Shown: one piece after another, positions 28,552 to 38,167 of the stretch
How the letters are laid out: each line of letters opens with the position of its first letter
How positions within the stretch are numbered: the stretch's first letter is position 1
NCBI GenBank assembly: GCA_016786665.1
Contig: JAEUVZ010000050.1
Location: 20,538-84,537 of the forward strand
Length of the DNA: 64,000 nucleotides
Direction of reading: 5' to 3'
DNA from: Flavipsychrobacter sp.
Lineage (GTDB): Bacteria > Bacteroidota > Bacteroidia > Chitinophagales > Chitinophagaceae
Translations under genes and position numbers: made by a program
Notes under the pieces: generated by a model
The model's input: the letters and a program-made list of their open reading frames with translations, nothing else
Database searches by the model: none
Told to the model about the DNA's origin: nothing

Positions 28552-28559
28552 TATCTTTG
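28552..28559 (+). promoter_or_regulatory. -7 box of accD
   Basis: TATCTTTG, 42 bases before the accD ATG at 28602. Confidence 0.55.
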
Positions 28560-28601
28560 CACCGTATTTAGCAATATAATTGTTTACCAATATTTTGATA
28601 T

Positions 28602-29486
28602 ATGTCTACCTGGTTTCGCCGAGTTAGAAAGAATATCCTTACCAGTACCCAGGAGAAGAAAGAAGCTCCTGATGGCATCTGGCACAAATGCCCTGAGTGT
28701 AAAACAACCCACACGAAAAAAGAACTGGAAGACCACTTCTACGTCTGTCCTAAATGTAACTACCACAACCGCATCAATTCAGCGGAGTATTTTGATATCA
28801 TCTTTGACGAAGGAGCATACGAAGTTCACTTCGAAAATATAGTACCGAAAGACAAACTGGGCTTCGTAGACATGAAGCCATACGATAAGCGCCTCGTTGA
28901 AGCCCAGGCATCTACAGGGCTGAAAGACGCTATGACCGTTGGGGTAGGTAAGGTAAACGGCCAGGGACTGGTAATAGCCTGTATGAATTTCAACTTCATC
29001 GGTGGTTCTATGGGCTCGGTAGTGGGAGAGAAGATAGCGCGCGGTATAGACTATGCCATACAGCACAAGCTTCCGTTCATGATCATCTCCAAGAGTGGCG
29101 GCGCGCGTATGATGGAAAGCGCTTTCTCGCTGATGCAGATGGCGAAAACCTCCGCTAAACTCACCCAGCTGGCCAAGGCCGGCTTGCCTTATATTTCGTT
29201 TATGACCGACCCTACTACGGGCGGTGTTACCGCTTCGTACGCTATGCTGGGCGATATCAATATTGCCGAACCGAAGGCATTGATTGGTTTCGCCGGTCCG
29301 CGCGTGATAAAGGAAACCATAAAGAAAGACTTGCCCGCCGGTTTCCAGCGTTCAGAGTTTTTGCTGGATCATGGTTTCCTCGATTTCATTGTAGAGCGCC
29401 AGAACCTGAAGCAGAAACTTTCCGGTGTTATCAGTTGGTTTATGAACAATCCCGTGCAGGAGCCTGTAAGCGCGGCAGCGGAATAA
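28602..29486 (+). CDS. accD: Acetyl-CoA carboxylase carboxyltransferase subunit beta
   Basis: A 294-residue AccD. It has the N-terminal zinc ribbon with Cys30, Cys33, Cys49 and Cys52 and a crotonase-type carboxyltransferase core (FNFIGGSMGSVVGEKI, SGGARMMESAFSLMQM, and TDPTTGGVTASYAML). With AccA it moves carboxybiotin to acetyl-CoA to form malonyl-CoA for fatty acid synthesis. The length is normal. accA is not in the window. Confidence 0.95.
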   Translation: MSTWFRRVRKNILTSTQEKKEAPDGIWHKCPECKTTHTKKELEDHFYVCPKCNYHNRINSAEYFDIIFDEGAYEVHFENIVPKDKLGFVDMKPYDKRLVEAQASTGLKDAMTVGVGKVNGQGLVIACMNFNFIGGSMGSVVGEKIARGIDYAIQHKLPFMIISKSGGARMMESAFSLMQMAKTSAKLTQLAKAGLPYISFMTDPTTGGVTASYAMLGDINIAEPKALIGFAGPRVIKETIKKDLPAGFQRSEFLLDHGFLDFIVERQNLKQKLSGVISWFMNNPVQEPVSAAAE

Positions 29487-29559
29487 GGTAGCTTTAAAAC
29501 GTAGACAAGCATTCAAAGCATTAGCTCCTGCGGTATGATTTTAGCGCAGGCATACAGAC

Positions 29560-30009
29560 ATGGCTGAAAAAGTGTACATAAAAAACCGCCCGGCTACTTT
29601 TGAGTATGCGATAGAGGATAAGTTGACGGCTGGTATCATGCTTACCGGCTCGGAAATAAAGTCTATCCGTAACAGCAAGGTGAGCTTTAACGACAGCTAT
29701 TGCATCTTTGATAAAGGAGAGCTCTGGATAAAAAGCCTGCACATAGCGGAGTATGTAAACGCCGGCTATGCGGGCCACGACCCTATTAGGGAGCGCAAGC
29801 TGCTGCTCAATAAGAAAGAGCTGGCTAAATGGGCCAATAAAGTAAGAGAAAAGGGGCTGACAATAGTGCCCCTGGCGGTATTCATCAACGATGCCGGCTA
29901 TGCAAAAGTAGAGATAGGCCTCGGCAAGGGTAAAAAATTACACGACAAGCGCGAGACCATCAAAAACCGAGACATAGACAAAGAAATCAAGCGCCACCTG
30001 AACAGGTAA
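29560..30009 (+). CDS. smpB: SsrA-binding protein SmpB
   Basis: A 149-residue SmpB, the partner that brings tmRNA to stalled ribosomes. The beta-barrel segment YAIEDKLTAGIMLTGSEIKSIRN and the RERKLLLNKKE region are clear, as is the basic C-terminal tail GKKLHDKRETIKNRD (about 125-139) that mimics mRNA in the decoding site. It ends 2 bases from a convergent gene. No tmRNA gene was recognised in the window. Confidence 0.95.
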   Translation: MAEKVYIKNRPATFEYAIEDKLTAGIMLTGSEIKSIRNSKVSFNDSYCIFDKGELWIKSLHIAEYVNAGYAGHDPIRERKLLLNKKELAKWANKVREKGLTIVPLAVFINDAGYAKVEIGLGKGKKLHDKRETIKNRDIDKEIKRHLNR

Positions 30010-30011
30010 GC

Positions 30012-31337
30012 CTATTCCACTTCTTCCGTAAAGCGTATTCCGTGATGAGCCAGCTCTGTTAATATGGGCCGGTATACCGATGGCATATTGGGTATCAGTA
30101 CGCCTATGGGTTTTGCTATCTTGTTGGTCAGTACCAGCTTCGCCAGTATAGCCATGGGCAAGCCTACGGTTTTCGCCATAGCGGAGTGGTTGGCGTTTTC
30201 GCCCTTTATCACCATAGCACTGGTCAGCTTGTTCTTCTTCCCTTTGTGCAGGTATTCCACTTCGTGTTGCATCACCACCATGTCTTTGTCTTCCGGAGCC
30301 ATTTCCCATTTTTCCAGTAGTAGCGTCAGCAATATGTCTGCCGAGGATGCACTACCGTTCCCGATGGGCTTTTCGTCAAATATGCCGAGCCACTGGAGCA
30401 TCCCCATTATCTTATCATCGCTTCTTATCTGCAGCAGGTCTGCCGCGTGCTGCTGAATGGTACCACCCTGGTGCCCGGTTTTTGCTTTCACCCACGATGC
30501 GTAGGTGAGGCCGGTTGTGTCATAGTTGTCCTTTTCGTCTGTCAGTCTCAGTTCTGCCAGGGCGCTCCATCCTTTTACGAAAGAGGGGTGTCGCAGCGTA
30601 GCCCGCAGGAACGTTTTTATTTCGGGTACGTCATAAACGTTCAGGTAGCTTAGCGAGTCCCTGTTGGGGTAGTAGGAGAATGTTCCGTGACCGGCTACCT
30701 TTATTTTCCGGGTGCTGTCAAACATCTTGGCGTAGGGCACGTCCACATTCCTGCCGTTTTGCAGAAAGCGCGCACCGGCCGCACCGGCTACTACTATATT
30801 CCTCGGGTTCCAGCTGAACTTATAGTGCCAGGGGTTGTTGTCCGACTCCGGCGCTATCAGTCCGCCGCAGTACGATTTAAAGGAGGTTATTACAGCGGCC
30901 ACCCTTTGTATACTGTGTATTATCTGGCTGGCGGTCATGTGGTCTATGCCAGGGTCCAGGCCCATCTCGCACATAAACATCAGCCCGGCTTCCCGCACGT
31001 CTTTATCCATCTCTTTCATCTCCGGGGAGATGTAAGACGATGTGATGAGATTCTTTTTATGCTTCAGGCAATCCTTGGCCAGGTGGATATGCAGGTGTGG
31101 GGGCATCAGAGATACCACCAGGTCTGCACGCGCTACCAATGGCTCGCGTTGCGAAGCCTGCGTAATATCAATAACAGCTTTTTCGGCATAGGGGCTGTTC
31201 CCTGTTTTCCCGGTAATGGCATCGGCGCTTCCATCTGCAACAATCACTTTCCATTTGTTGCGCGAAGCATTCGATAGTAAGTACTGAATAAGGTAGATAG
31301 AGGATTTACCGGCGCCTGCAACCAGTATTGTCTTCAT
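30012..31337 (-). CDS. Saccharopine dehydrogenase-like reductase
   Basis: A 441-residue protein. It opens with a Rossmann motif AGAGKSSIYLIQYLL (about 7-21) and continues with the family segment MPPHLHIHLAKDCLKHKKNLITSSYISPEM. The central EMGLDPGIDHM and a later KTVGLPMAILAKL fit saccharopine dehydrogenase (glutamate-forming) relatives used in lysine or other amino acid metabolism. Without a neighbouring lysine gene the reaction stays open. A -7 box (TACTTTTG) lies 44 bases upstream. Confidence 0.88.
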   Translation of the reverse strand: MKTILVAGAGKSSIYLIQYLLSNASRNKWKVIVADGSADAITGKTGNSPYAEKAVIDITQASQREPLVARADLVVSLMPPHLHIHLAKDCLKHKKNLITSSYISPEMKEMDKDVREAGLMFMCEMGLDPGIDHMTASQIIHSIQRVAAVITSFKSYCGGLIAPESDNNPWHYKFSWNPRNIVVAGAAGARFLQNGRNVDVPYAKMFDSTRKIKVAGHGTFSYYPNRDSLSYLNVYDVPEIKTFLRATLRHPSFVKGWSALAELRLTDEKDNYDTTGLTYASWVKAKTGHQGGTIQQHAADLLQIRSDDKIMGMLQWLGIFDEKPIGNGSASSADILLTLLLEKWEMAPEDKDMVVMQHEVEYLHKGKKNKLTSAMVIKGENANHSAMAKTVGLPMAILAKLVLTNKIAKPIGVLIPNMPSVYRPILTELAHHGIRFTEEVE

Positions 31338-31381
31338 TTATTTCTTTTAAAAAATGACACAATATTCACTCTAATAATGCC

Positions 31382-31389
31382 CAAAAGTA
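31382..31389 (-). promoter_or_regulatory. -7 box of the saccharopine dehydrogenase-like gene
   Basis: Reads TACTTTTG on the minus strand, 44 bases before the start codon. Confidence 0.4.
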
Positions 31390-31463
31390 ATAGTATTGTT
31401 GGCTTATTCTAAAACACAAATCTAATATTATTTATTTACATACCTATTAATTATCATTCAATT

Positions 31464-31898
31464 ATGCCTGCAATTTGGAAACAATATCACTTTTCTATAG
31501 ATGATTTGAACAAACTGGCCAAGGGTACTTTAGCGGAAACACTTGAAATTAAATTCGTTGAGTTTGGTGAAGACTACCTGAAGGCCACTTTACCCGTAGA
31601 CAACCGTACGCGTCAGCCCTATGGTTTGCTGCACGGCGGAGCTTCTGCGGCGCTGGCGGAAACAGTAGGCAGTGTAGCTTCCTCGCTCTGCATAGATAAG
31701 GAAAAACAAACCTGTGTAGGGATAGAGATCAATTGCAACCATATCAGGGGCAAATCGGACGGTATGGTAACGGCTACATGCCGCCCATTTCATATAGGGG
31801 CCACTACACATGTGTGGGATATACGGATAGAGGATGAGCGGGGCAAGCTGGTCTGTATTTCCCGGCTTACGGTGGCTGTGTTAGGCAAGGCCCGGTAG
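31464..31898 (+). CDS. Hotdog-fold thioesterase (PaaI/EntH type)
   Basis: A 144-residue single hotdog domain. The helix motif GLLHGGASAALAETVGS (about 53-69) carries the catalytic-type HGG and Glu used by PaaI/EntH acyl-CoA thioesterases, and the last strand ends in the usual RLTVAVL. It probably hydrolyses an aryl- or acyl-CoA; the substrate is unknown. It is monocistronic, with a terminator downstream before gyrA. Confidence 0.88.
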   Translation: MPAIWKQYHFSIDDLNKLAKGTLAETLEIKFVEFGEDYLKATLPVDNRTRQPYGLLHGGASAALAETVGSVASSLCIDKEKQTCVGIEINCNHIRGKSDGMVTATCRPFHIGATTHVWDIRIEDERGKLVCISRLTVAVLGKAR

Positions 31899-31978
31899 GG
31901 CAGGTTGCGCACGGCGTTCCCGTGATGAAAATGCTATTTGCAAGCCCCGGGCTAAAATGTTATCAACACCTTATCAAC

Positions 31979-31999
31979 GCCCGTATTTTCGGGCTTTTT
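31979..31999 (+). terminator. Terminator before gyrA
   Basis: GCCCG stem (31979-31983 with 31990-31994), 6-base AT loop, then TTTTT. A competing larger hairpin (GGGCTTT at 31991-31997 with AAAGCCC at 32009-32015) shares the second arm. Confidence 0.6.
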
Positions 32000-32026
32000 C
32001 GTGACCCTAAAGCCCTTATTTTTCCG

Positions 32027-32034
32027 TATATTTG
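32027..32034 (+). promoter_or_regulatory. -7 box of gyrA
   Basis: TATATTTG, 24 bases before the gyrA ATG. Confidence 0.5.
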
Positions 32035-32058
32035 CGCATCTTTTTCTAATCCCCATTT

Positions 32059-34731
32059 ATGGATCAAAATAACCAGGATTTAACTCCGCAGGAGGAGCAT
32101 AACGATACCAATAAAATCGTGCAGGTAAACATCGAAGAGCAGATGAAAACCGCCTATATCGACTACTCAATGTCGGTGATAGTAGGCCGTGCACTGCCCG
32201 ATGTGCGCGATGGCCTCAAGCCGGTGCACCGGCGTGTGCTGTTTGCCATGCACGAGCTGGGCAATACGTTCAACAAGCCGTATAAGAAGTGCGCCCGTAT
32301 AGTGGGTGAAGTGCTGGGTAAGTATCACCCGCACGGCGATAGCTCTGTGTACGATGCAATGGTGCGGATGGCACAGCCCTGGAGCATGCGCTACATGATG
32401 GTGGATGGCCAGGGTAACTACGGCTCACAGGATGGCGACGGCCCGGCCGCCATGCGTTATACCGAAGCCCGCCTGCAGCGCCTGGGTGAGGCCATGCTGG
32501 AAGACATAGAAAAAGAAACGGTAGACTTCACGCTCAACTTCGATGACTCGCTGGAGGAGCCTACCGTGTTGCCTACCCGCATACCAACCCTGCTCGTGAA
32601 TGGCTCATCGGGTATAGCCGTAGGTATGGCTACCAACATGATGCCGCATAACCTGACGGAGGTGATAGACGGATGTGTGGCATACATAGAAAACAAGGAA
32701 ATAACTATAGACGAGCTGATGAAGTTCGTAAAGGCGCCCGATTTCCCAACGGGCGGTATCATCTATGGTATAGATGGCATTAAAGCCGGTATGCACACCG
32801 GGCGGGGCCGCGTAGTGCTGCGGGGTAAGGTAACGGTAGAAACCTTGAAGAATGGCAAAGAACAAATCGTTATCACCGAGGTTCCATACCAGGTGAGCCG
32901 AGATGCCCTGGCTGAAAAGATTGGCTACCTGGTAAACAACAAGATTATTGAGGGCATCACCCACGTTGCCAACGAATCGAATAAGGAAGGTACACGCGTA
33001 GTGGTAGAAATACGCCGCGATGCAGTAGCCCAGGTTATCATCAACCAACTGTACAAATACAGTGAACTGCAAACGTCCTATGGTATCAACAACGTAGCGC
33101 TGGTGGGTGGCCGTCCGCGTACACTGAACCTCAAAGACCTGATATCGGAGTTCGTATCCTTCCGTCACGACGTGGTGGTTCGCCGTACGCAGTACGAACT
33201 GCGCGAAGCGGAAAAACGCGCGCACATATTGGAAGGTTACCTGATAGCGCTCGATCACCTGGATGAAGTGATAGCGCTCATCCGCGCGTCGGTAAACCCC
33301 GATGAAGCCAAGACGGGCCTTATTGAAAAATTTGGCATGTCGGAGATACAGGCTAAGGCGGTACTGGAGCTGCGCCTTCAGCGCCTTACCGGCATGGAGC
33401 GCGATAAGATACGCGAAGAACATGCCGAGTTGATGAAGCTGATAGCACACCTGAAGGAAATACTTTCCGATGAAGGGCTCCGCTACAATATCATCAGGGA
33501 AGAACTGCTGGACGTGCAGAAGAAATTTGGCGACGAGCGCAAGAGCGAGATACAGTACCTGGCCAATGAAATGCGCATTGAAGACCTGATAGAGGAAGAA
33601 GATGTGGTGATCACCGTTTCGCACTTAGGCTACATCAAGCGCACATCGTCGGATGAATACCGTTCACAGAAGCGGGGTGGCCGCGGAGCCATGGCGGGTC
33701 GCACGCGCGATGAAGACTTTATTGAGCACCTCTTTGTGGCGTCTACGCACCACACGCTCATGTTCTTTACCGAAAAAGGACGGTGCTACTGGCTGAAAGT
33801 GTATGAGATACCCGAAGGCGACAAAAACTCTAAGGGGCGTGCCATACAAAACCTGATACAGATACCGCAGGACGACAAGATACGCACCATTATAGATGTG
33901 CCGAAACTGGATGATAAGGAATATGTAGACGCGCACAGGGTAGTGCTGTGTACCAAGCAGGGCATCATTAAGAAAACATGGCTGGAAGACTTTAGCCGCC
34001 CAAGGGCCAATGGTATAAACGCCATAACCATACAGGAAGGCGACCAGCTACTGGACGTGGCGCTCACGCAAGGCGACAGCTATGTAATGATGGCGGTGAA
34101 GTCGGGCAGGGCTATTTGCTTTGAAGAAAGCAAAGTGCGCGAAACAGGCCGCGGCGCTATCGGCGTATTTGGCATAGAACTGGATGAGAACAATGATGAA
34201 GTGATAGGTATGGCTTGCGTGTCTAAGAAAGACATGACGCAGAAGCAGATACTGGTGGTGTCGGAAAAAGGGCTGGGTAAGCGTACCCCGTTCCTGGAAG
34301 AAATGGCGGAAGGGGAGAATACCGATGATATGTCGAACATCATAACCCTGGCCGATGCGGAAGGAAAAGAAAGGAAGTATCAACTGGCGTACCGCATCAC
34401 CAATCGCGGGGGCAAGGGGGTACGCACCATTAATATCACCCCCAAAACAGGCTCTTTGGTTGGCCTGATGGCAGTAGATAAACAGGATGACCTGATGATA
34501 ACCTGCAAATCGGGCGTAACGATACGCATGAGCGTGGAAGCGATTCGCGAAGCGGGGCGCGCTACGCAGGGCGTAAAGCTGATAAACATTGACGAAGGCG
34601 ACCAGATTGCAGCTATCGCCCGTATAGAAGAGCAGGATGATGATGTAGCCGAGCCGACGGAAGAACAGGCAGGTGAAGATAAATTAACAGAAGATAACAC
34701 AGGCGCTACCGGGGAAACCGCACCGGAATAA
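32059..34731 (+). CDS. gyrA: DNA gyrase subunit A
   Basis: An 890-residue GyrA. The breakage-reunion domain has the catalytic Tyr134 in RYTEARL and the quinolone-determining [10 protein letters not shown] at 90-99. The C-terminal beta-pinwheel (about 520-850) contains the GyrA box QKRGGRG (near 535), which marks gyrase rather than topoisomerase IV. The last 40 residues are an acidic tail. Ser95 and Asp99, matching E. coli Ser83 and Asp87, are in the sensitive form. Confidence 0.97.
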   Translation: MDQNNQDLTPQEEHNDTNKIVQVNIEEQMKTAYIDYSMSVIVGRALPDVRDGLKPVHRRVLFAMHELGNTFNKPYKKCARIVGEVLGKYHPHGDSSVYDAMVRMAQPWSMRYMMVDGQGNYGSQDGDGPAAMRYTEARLQRLGEAMLEDIEKETVDFTLNFDDSLEEPTVLPTRIPTLLVNGSSGIAVGMATNMMPHNLTEVIDGCVAYIENKEITIDELMKFVKAPDFPTGGIIYGIDGIKAGMHTGRGRVVLRGKVTVETLKNGKEQIVITEVPYQVSRDALAEKIGYLVNNKIIEGITHVANESNKEGTRVVVEIRRDAVAQVIINQLYKYSELQTSYGINNVALVGGRPRTLNLKDLISEFVSFRHDVVVRRTQYELREAEKRAHILEGYLIALDHLDEVIALIRASVNPDEAKTGLIEKFGMSEIQAKAVLELRLQRLTGMERDKIREEHAELMKLIAHLKEILSDEGLRYNIIREELLDVQKKFGDERKSEIQYLANEMRIEDLIEEEDVVITVSHLGYIKRTSSDEYRSQKRGGRGAMAGRTRDEDFIEHLFVASTHHTLMFFTEKGRCYWLKVYEIPEGDKNSKGRAIQNLIQIPQDDKIRTIIDVPKLDDKEYVDAHRVVLCTKQGIIKKTWLEDFSRPRANGINAITIQEGDQLLDVALTQGDSYVMMAVKSGRAICFEESKVRETGRGAIGVFGIELDENNDEVIGMACVSKKDMTQKQILVVSEKGLGKRTPFLEEMAEGENTDDMSNIITLADAEGKERKYQLAYRITNRGGKGVRTINITPKTGSLVGLMAVDKQDDLMITCKSGVTIRMSVEAIREAGRATQGVKLINIDEGDQIAAIARIEEQDDDVAEPTEEQAGEDKLTEDNTGATGETAPE

Positions 34732-34776
34732 CGTCTGTATGAGTATCCATTTTTAATGAGTTATTAAATAGAAGTC

Positions 34777-36051
34777 ATGAAAAAAATAGTGTTGACAGCC
34801 GCTGCAATACTGGGTATGGCCACTGCTTATGCGCAGAACGCAGCGATACAGACTGCTAAGAATTACCTGAGGGAGAACGACTACGACAATGCCGTAAAGT
34901 ACATTAACCAGGCACTGGACGACCCCAGCACCAAGGATAAGCCTAAAACGCATTTTGCCAAGGGCGATATCTACATGCAAATGTTCCTGGATACCGCTTA
35001 CAAAACAGACCCTCCGGCCAAAAGGCTCCAGGCATACAAAGATGCCGGTGAAGCTTACCTGAAAGTGATAGAACTGGATGCCGACTACGAGCGAGAAGAC
35101 ATTAACGCGAAGCTGGCATCGATAGCAACCGTGTATTACAATGAGGCAGTGACCAGGTACAAGACCTCCTCTTACCAGGATGCCTACAACCTGTTCAGCA
35201 AGGTAGGCCAGATTGATGCACTGGAAGGAGGAAAGCGGACCAAAGAGATAGTAAAGATTTTTCCGCCATACAGCGAGGTAGTGGTGAACTCCAAGGAAAT
35301 GAAGGGCTACAGCGCCATGAGCCTTAACAAGTACGATGAAGCGCTGGCCGCGTTCAAAGAACTGAAGAATGCAGGAAAGGCGTCACCCACCTTGTATATC
35401 TCCATGTCCGATGCGTATGACAAGCTGGCCAAGCGCGACGAGCAGCTGGCTATTATACAGGAAGGACGGAAAGCATATCCTGATGATGCGAACCTGCGCA
35501 ATGAAGAGATCAACTTCTACATTGCCACTGATCGTACCAGCGAACTGACTTCCAAATTGGAAGAGGCCGTAGCGGCAGACCCAAACAATGCCGACCTGCA
35601 CCATACCCTGGCCAATATTTACAACAACATGGCCAACCCGAAATCGGGTAACAAGCCGGCGAATGCCGCCGAATTGACCGCTAAGGCGGAAGCCAGCTAT
35701 CAAAAAGCAATCACCGCCAAGCCGGACAATGCGGAATACAACTTCAACTTCAGCGTGCTGTATTACATGCAGGCCTACGATGTGGTACAGGAGATGAACA
35801 AACTGGGCGAGACACCGGAAGAAATGAAAAAGTACAAAGCACTCACCGCCGAAAAGGACGCGCTCTTTACAAAAGCCCTTCCCTTTGCCGAGAAAGCCTA
35901 CGATTTGCTGGACGGTCGTGCCGACAAACTTACCGGTAAGGAGAAAGAGGTATACATAAGTGTACTGGGAGAACTGATGGAATTGTATGGCAAAATGAAC
36001 AAGTCTGAACAATACGCAAAAATCAAAGCCAAGAAGGAAGCGTATAAGTAA
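34777..36051 (+). CDS. Exported tetratricopeptide repeat protein
   Basis: A 424-residue protein with a signal peptide (about residues 1-20, ending TAYAQ) and TPR-like helical pairs over most of the rest: about residues 20-100, 110-145, 170-235 and 255-340. It is probably a periplasmic scaffold for protein contacts. Partners are unknown. It follows gyrA by 45 bases and could share its transcript; a strong terminator follows. Confidence 0.85.
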   Translation: MKKIVLTAAAILGMATAYAQNAAIQTAKNYLRENDYDNAVKYINQALDDPSTKDKPKTHFAKGDIYMQMFLDTAYKTDPPAKRLQAYKDAGEAYLKVIELDADYEREDINAKLASIATVYYNEAVTRYKTSSYQDAYNLFSKVGQIDALEGGKRTKEIVKIFPPYSEVVVNSKEMKGYSAMSLNKYDEALAAFKELKNAGKASPTLYISMSDAYDKLAKRDEQLAIIQEGRKAYPDDANLRNEEINFYIATDRTSELTSKLEEAVAADPNNADLHHTLANIYNNMANPKSGNKPANAAELTAKAEASYQKAITAKPDNAEYNFNFSVLYYMQAYDVVQEMNKLGETPEEMKKYKALTAEKDALFTKALPFAEKAYDLLDGRADKLTGKEKEVYISVLGELMELYGKMNKSEQYAKIKAKKEAYK

Positions 36052-36072
36052 TAGTAAATAAATTTTTGTAGT

Positions 36073-36106
36073 AAAGCGCCGCCTGTATAGGGCGGCGCTT
36101 TATTTT
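36073..36106 (+). terminator. Strong terminator after the TPR gene
   Basis: Perfect 11-bp GC-rich stem (36073-36083 with 36091-36101), 7-base loop, then TATTTT. Confidence 0.9.
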
Positions 36107-36150
36107 ACCAGGGTGCGGAAGCTGGTAAGCTATTATGTCTCTTCTATTTC

Positions 36151-36158
36151 TATATTTG
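36151..36158 (+). promoter_or_regulatory. -7 box of the first bestrophin gene
   Basis: TATATTTG, 19 bases before the ATG at 36178. Confidence 0.5.
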
Positions 36159-36177
36159 TACAAATAACCACTCACGA

Positions 36178-37065
36178 ATGCGCGCATACAACCCTAAAGA
36201 CTGGGTCAACATTATTTTCCAGGTACATAAGGCGGATACTATACGGAAGTTGTTTCCGTTGCTGCTGTTTGTAGCCGCTTATTCAGGGGTAGTCGCCTTT
36301 TTCGAAATTGAATACCTGAACCTTTCGGAGCATAACTGGCTGAAGAATATCCCTATGATGCACAACCTGCTGGGTTTTGCCATATCGATGCTGCTGGTCT
36401 TCCGTACCAATACCGCTTACGACCGATGGTGGGAGGGCCGCAAGCTTTGGGGGGCGCTGGTAAACAACAGCCGCAACCTGGCCATTAAGATGAATATCAT
36501 GCTTCCGCGGGAGGACAAGGAAACGCGGGAGTTTTTCAATAAGACAATACCGCTGTATGCGCAGGTATTGAAATCGCACCTCCAGTCGGATGTAACGAGG
36601 TTTATGCTCGATGAGGTAGAGCACCCTGAGTTTGCCGCCATGGCAGGGGAGAAGCACGTACCCAACCAGGTGGCGCAGAAAATGATAGAGCGGGTAAATG
36701 AACTGTACAAAGAAGGCATTATTACCGGCGACCAGTTGATAGTGCTCAATGCCGAACTGCAATCGTTCACCGATATTTGCGGGGCGTGTGAGCGGATTAA
36801 AAATACACCGATACCATACTCTTACAGCGCCTTCATTAAGAAGTTCATCCTGGTGTATGTTATCACCTTACCGCTGGGCTATGTATTTTCGATGGGGTAC
36901 CTGGTGATACCGGTAGTGTCGTTCATTTTTTATGTATTGGCGAGCCTGGAACTGGTAGCCGAGGAAATAGAAGACCCCTTTGGGATAGACCCCAACGACC
37001 TGCCCATGGAGAAAATATCGGAGAACATAGCGAAGCACGTAGGGGAGATACTGGCACCGCAGTAA
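36178..37065 (+). CDS. Bestrophin-family ion channel (first copy)
   Basis: A 295-residue bestrophin (RFP-TM/UPF0187). Features include helices at about 22-42 and 58-78, the signature LLVFRTNTAYDRWWEGRKLWG (about 78-98), the C-terminal helices at about 218-260, and a final EDPFGIDPNDLP typical of the family. Bacterial bestrophins form pentameric channels, often with cation rather than anion preference. It is monocistronic. A second, diverged copy lies at 41185-42123. Confidence 0.9.
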   Translation: MRAYNPKDWVNIIFQVHKADTIRKLFPLLLFVAAYSGVVAFFEIEYLNLSEHNWLKNIPMMHNLLGFAISMLLVFRTNTAYDRWWEGRKLWGALVNNSRNLAIKMNIMLPREDKETREFFNKTIPLYAQVLKSHLQSDVTRFMLDEVEHPEFAAMAGEKHVPNQVAQKMIERVNELYKEGIITGDQLIVLNAELQSFTDICGACERIKNTPIPYSYSAFIKKFILVYVITLPLGYVFSMGYLVIPVVSFIFYVLASLELVAEEIEDPFGIDPNDLPMEKISENIAKHVGEILAPQ

Positions 37066-37147
37066 TAATAATAAAATTATTGTTAAGCAGATTTTAATCC
37101 AGTAGCGGATGGATGGGCTTATGCCTGGTGGGTGGATAAGTATCTAT

Positions 37148-38167
37148 CTATAATTCCTTCAGGCCTATCATGCGGTTCTTCTCCGGGTCCCAGACTTTCA
37201 GGCGGAAGCAGGCAATAATAGCCGGCAGCGAAAAGTAAGTAACCCGCGGAGCCTGTAATTCGGGCAGCGCATTCATCGCCTCCTCCAGCCGGTAAAAGGG
37301 AATCCGGGAATTGAGGTGGTGTACGTGGTGATAGCCTATATTGGCGGTACACCATTTCAGGAAAGGGTTCATCACCATGTAGCTGGAAGACTCCAGGGCG
37401 GCGTTCTCGTATTTCCAGTCGCAATTATCAGCAAAAGTTACATCAGGAAAATTGTGCTGGGCATAGAACAGGTAGGCCCCTATGGCCGAAGAGACCAGGA
37501 ACGGCACGAACATGGAAATCAGCCATACCTGCCAGCCGAAGAACACCACCACCAGGGTACTGATAGTAAAGTGCAGGATAAGCGCCAGGAGCGAATCGTA
37601 GTGCTTGGAAGGAGAACTTAAAAACGAACTGACACACATGCCGAACATGAACATGCTGAAATAGCCCAGTATAATAGTGAGCGGGTGGCGAACGGCCAGG
37701 TAGGCGGTGCGCTCTTTCCGGGTCATGGAAAGGAATTTCTTCTTGCTGGCAATGGGGTACGAACCGATGCTGGCGCTGAAGAGCTTGGAGTTATGGTTGT
37801 GGTGATAGTCGTGCGAGCGCTTCCAGATGCTGGGGGGCACCAGTACCAGTATGCCATACAGGTACATAATAGCGCTGGCCAGTGGCGAGCGGTGCAGGAT
37901 GGTATGATGCAGAAAATCGTGGTAGATAACAAACATGCGCACCATCAGCAACGCGGTAAGCACGCTGAAGCAAAGCTGCACCGGTACTAAGGGAACCAGG
38001 AACGTTCCGGAAAGACTGCCCAGCAGCAGCAGCAGCGTAGTAACCAGGTACAGCCAGCTTTTCCGCTTGTCCTCGCGGGCAAACGGCTTCGTGGCAAGGA
38101 TGAGTTCCTTGCCGTTGCGCCCGCTGATGGGCGTGAGTGGTTTGCTATGTGGCGTCGTGTCTGTCAC
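37148..38167 (-). CDS. Fatty acid desaturase
   Basis: A 339-residue membrane desaturase. The three histidine boxes that bind the diiron centre are complete: HDFLHH at 83-88, HDYHH at 119-123, and HHVHH at 280-284. Four or more membrane helices lie between. It introduces a double bond into membrane acyl chains or a related lipid. The start is a GTG at 38167 whose G is the last base of the upstream gene's TAG stop, so translation is coupled to the lipid acyltransferase. Confidence 0.92.
   Translation of the reverse strand: MTDTTPHSKPLTPISGRNGKELILATKPFAREDKRKSWLYLVTTLLLLLGSLSGTFLVPLVPVQLCFSVLTALLMVRMFVIYHDFLHHTILHRSPLASAIMYLYGILVLVPPSIWKRSHDYHHNHNSKLFSASIGSYPIASKKKFLSMTRKERTAYLAVRHPLTIILGYFSMFMFGMCVSSFLSSPSKHYDSLLALILHFTISTLVVVFFGWQVWLISMFVPFLVSSAIGAYLFYAQHNFPDVTFADNCDWKYENAALESSSYMVMNPFLKWCTANIGYHHVHHLNSRIPFYRLEEAMNALPELQAPRVTYFSLPAIIACFRLKVWDPEKNRMIGLKEL

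Noticed and set aside
37066..37147. A+T-rich stretch after the first bestrophin gene that loosely resembles the one after the CocE gene
   Set aside because: Only short fragments match (AAATTATTG and a TGGTGGGTGG-like run), too weak to call a repeat.
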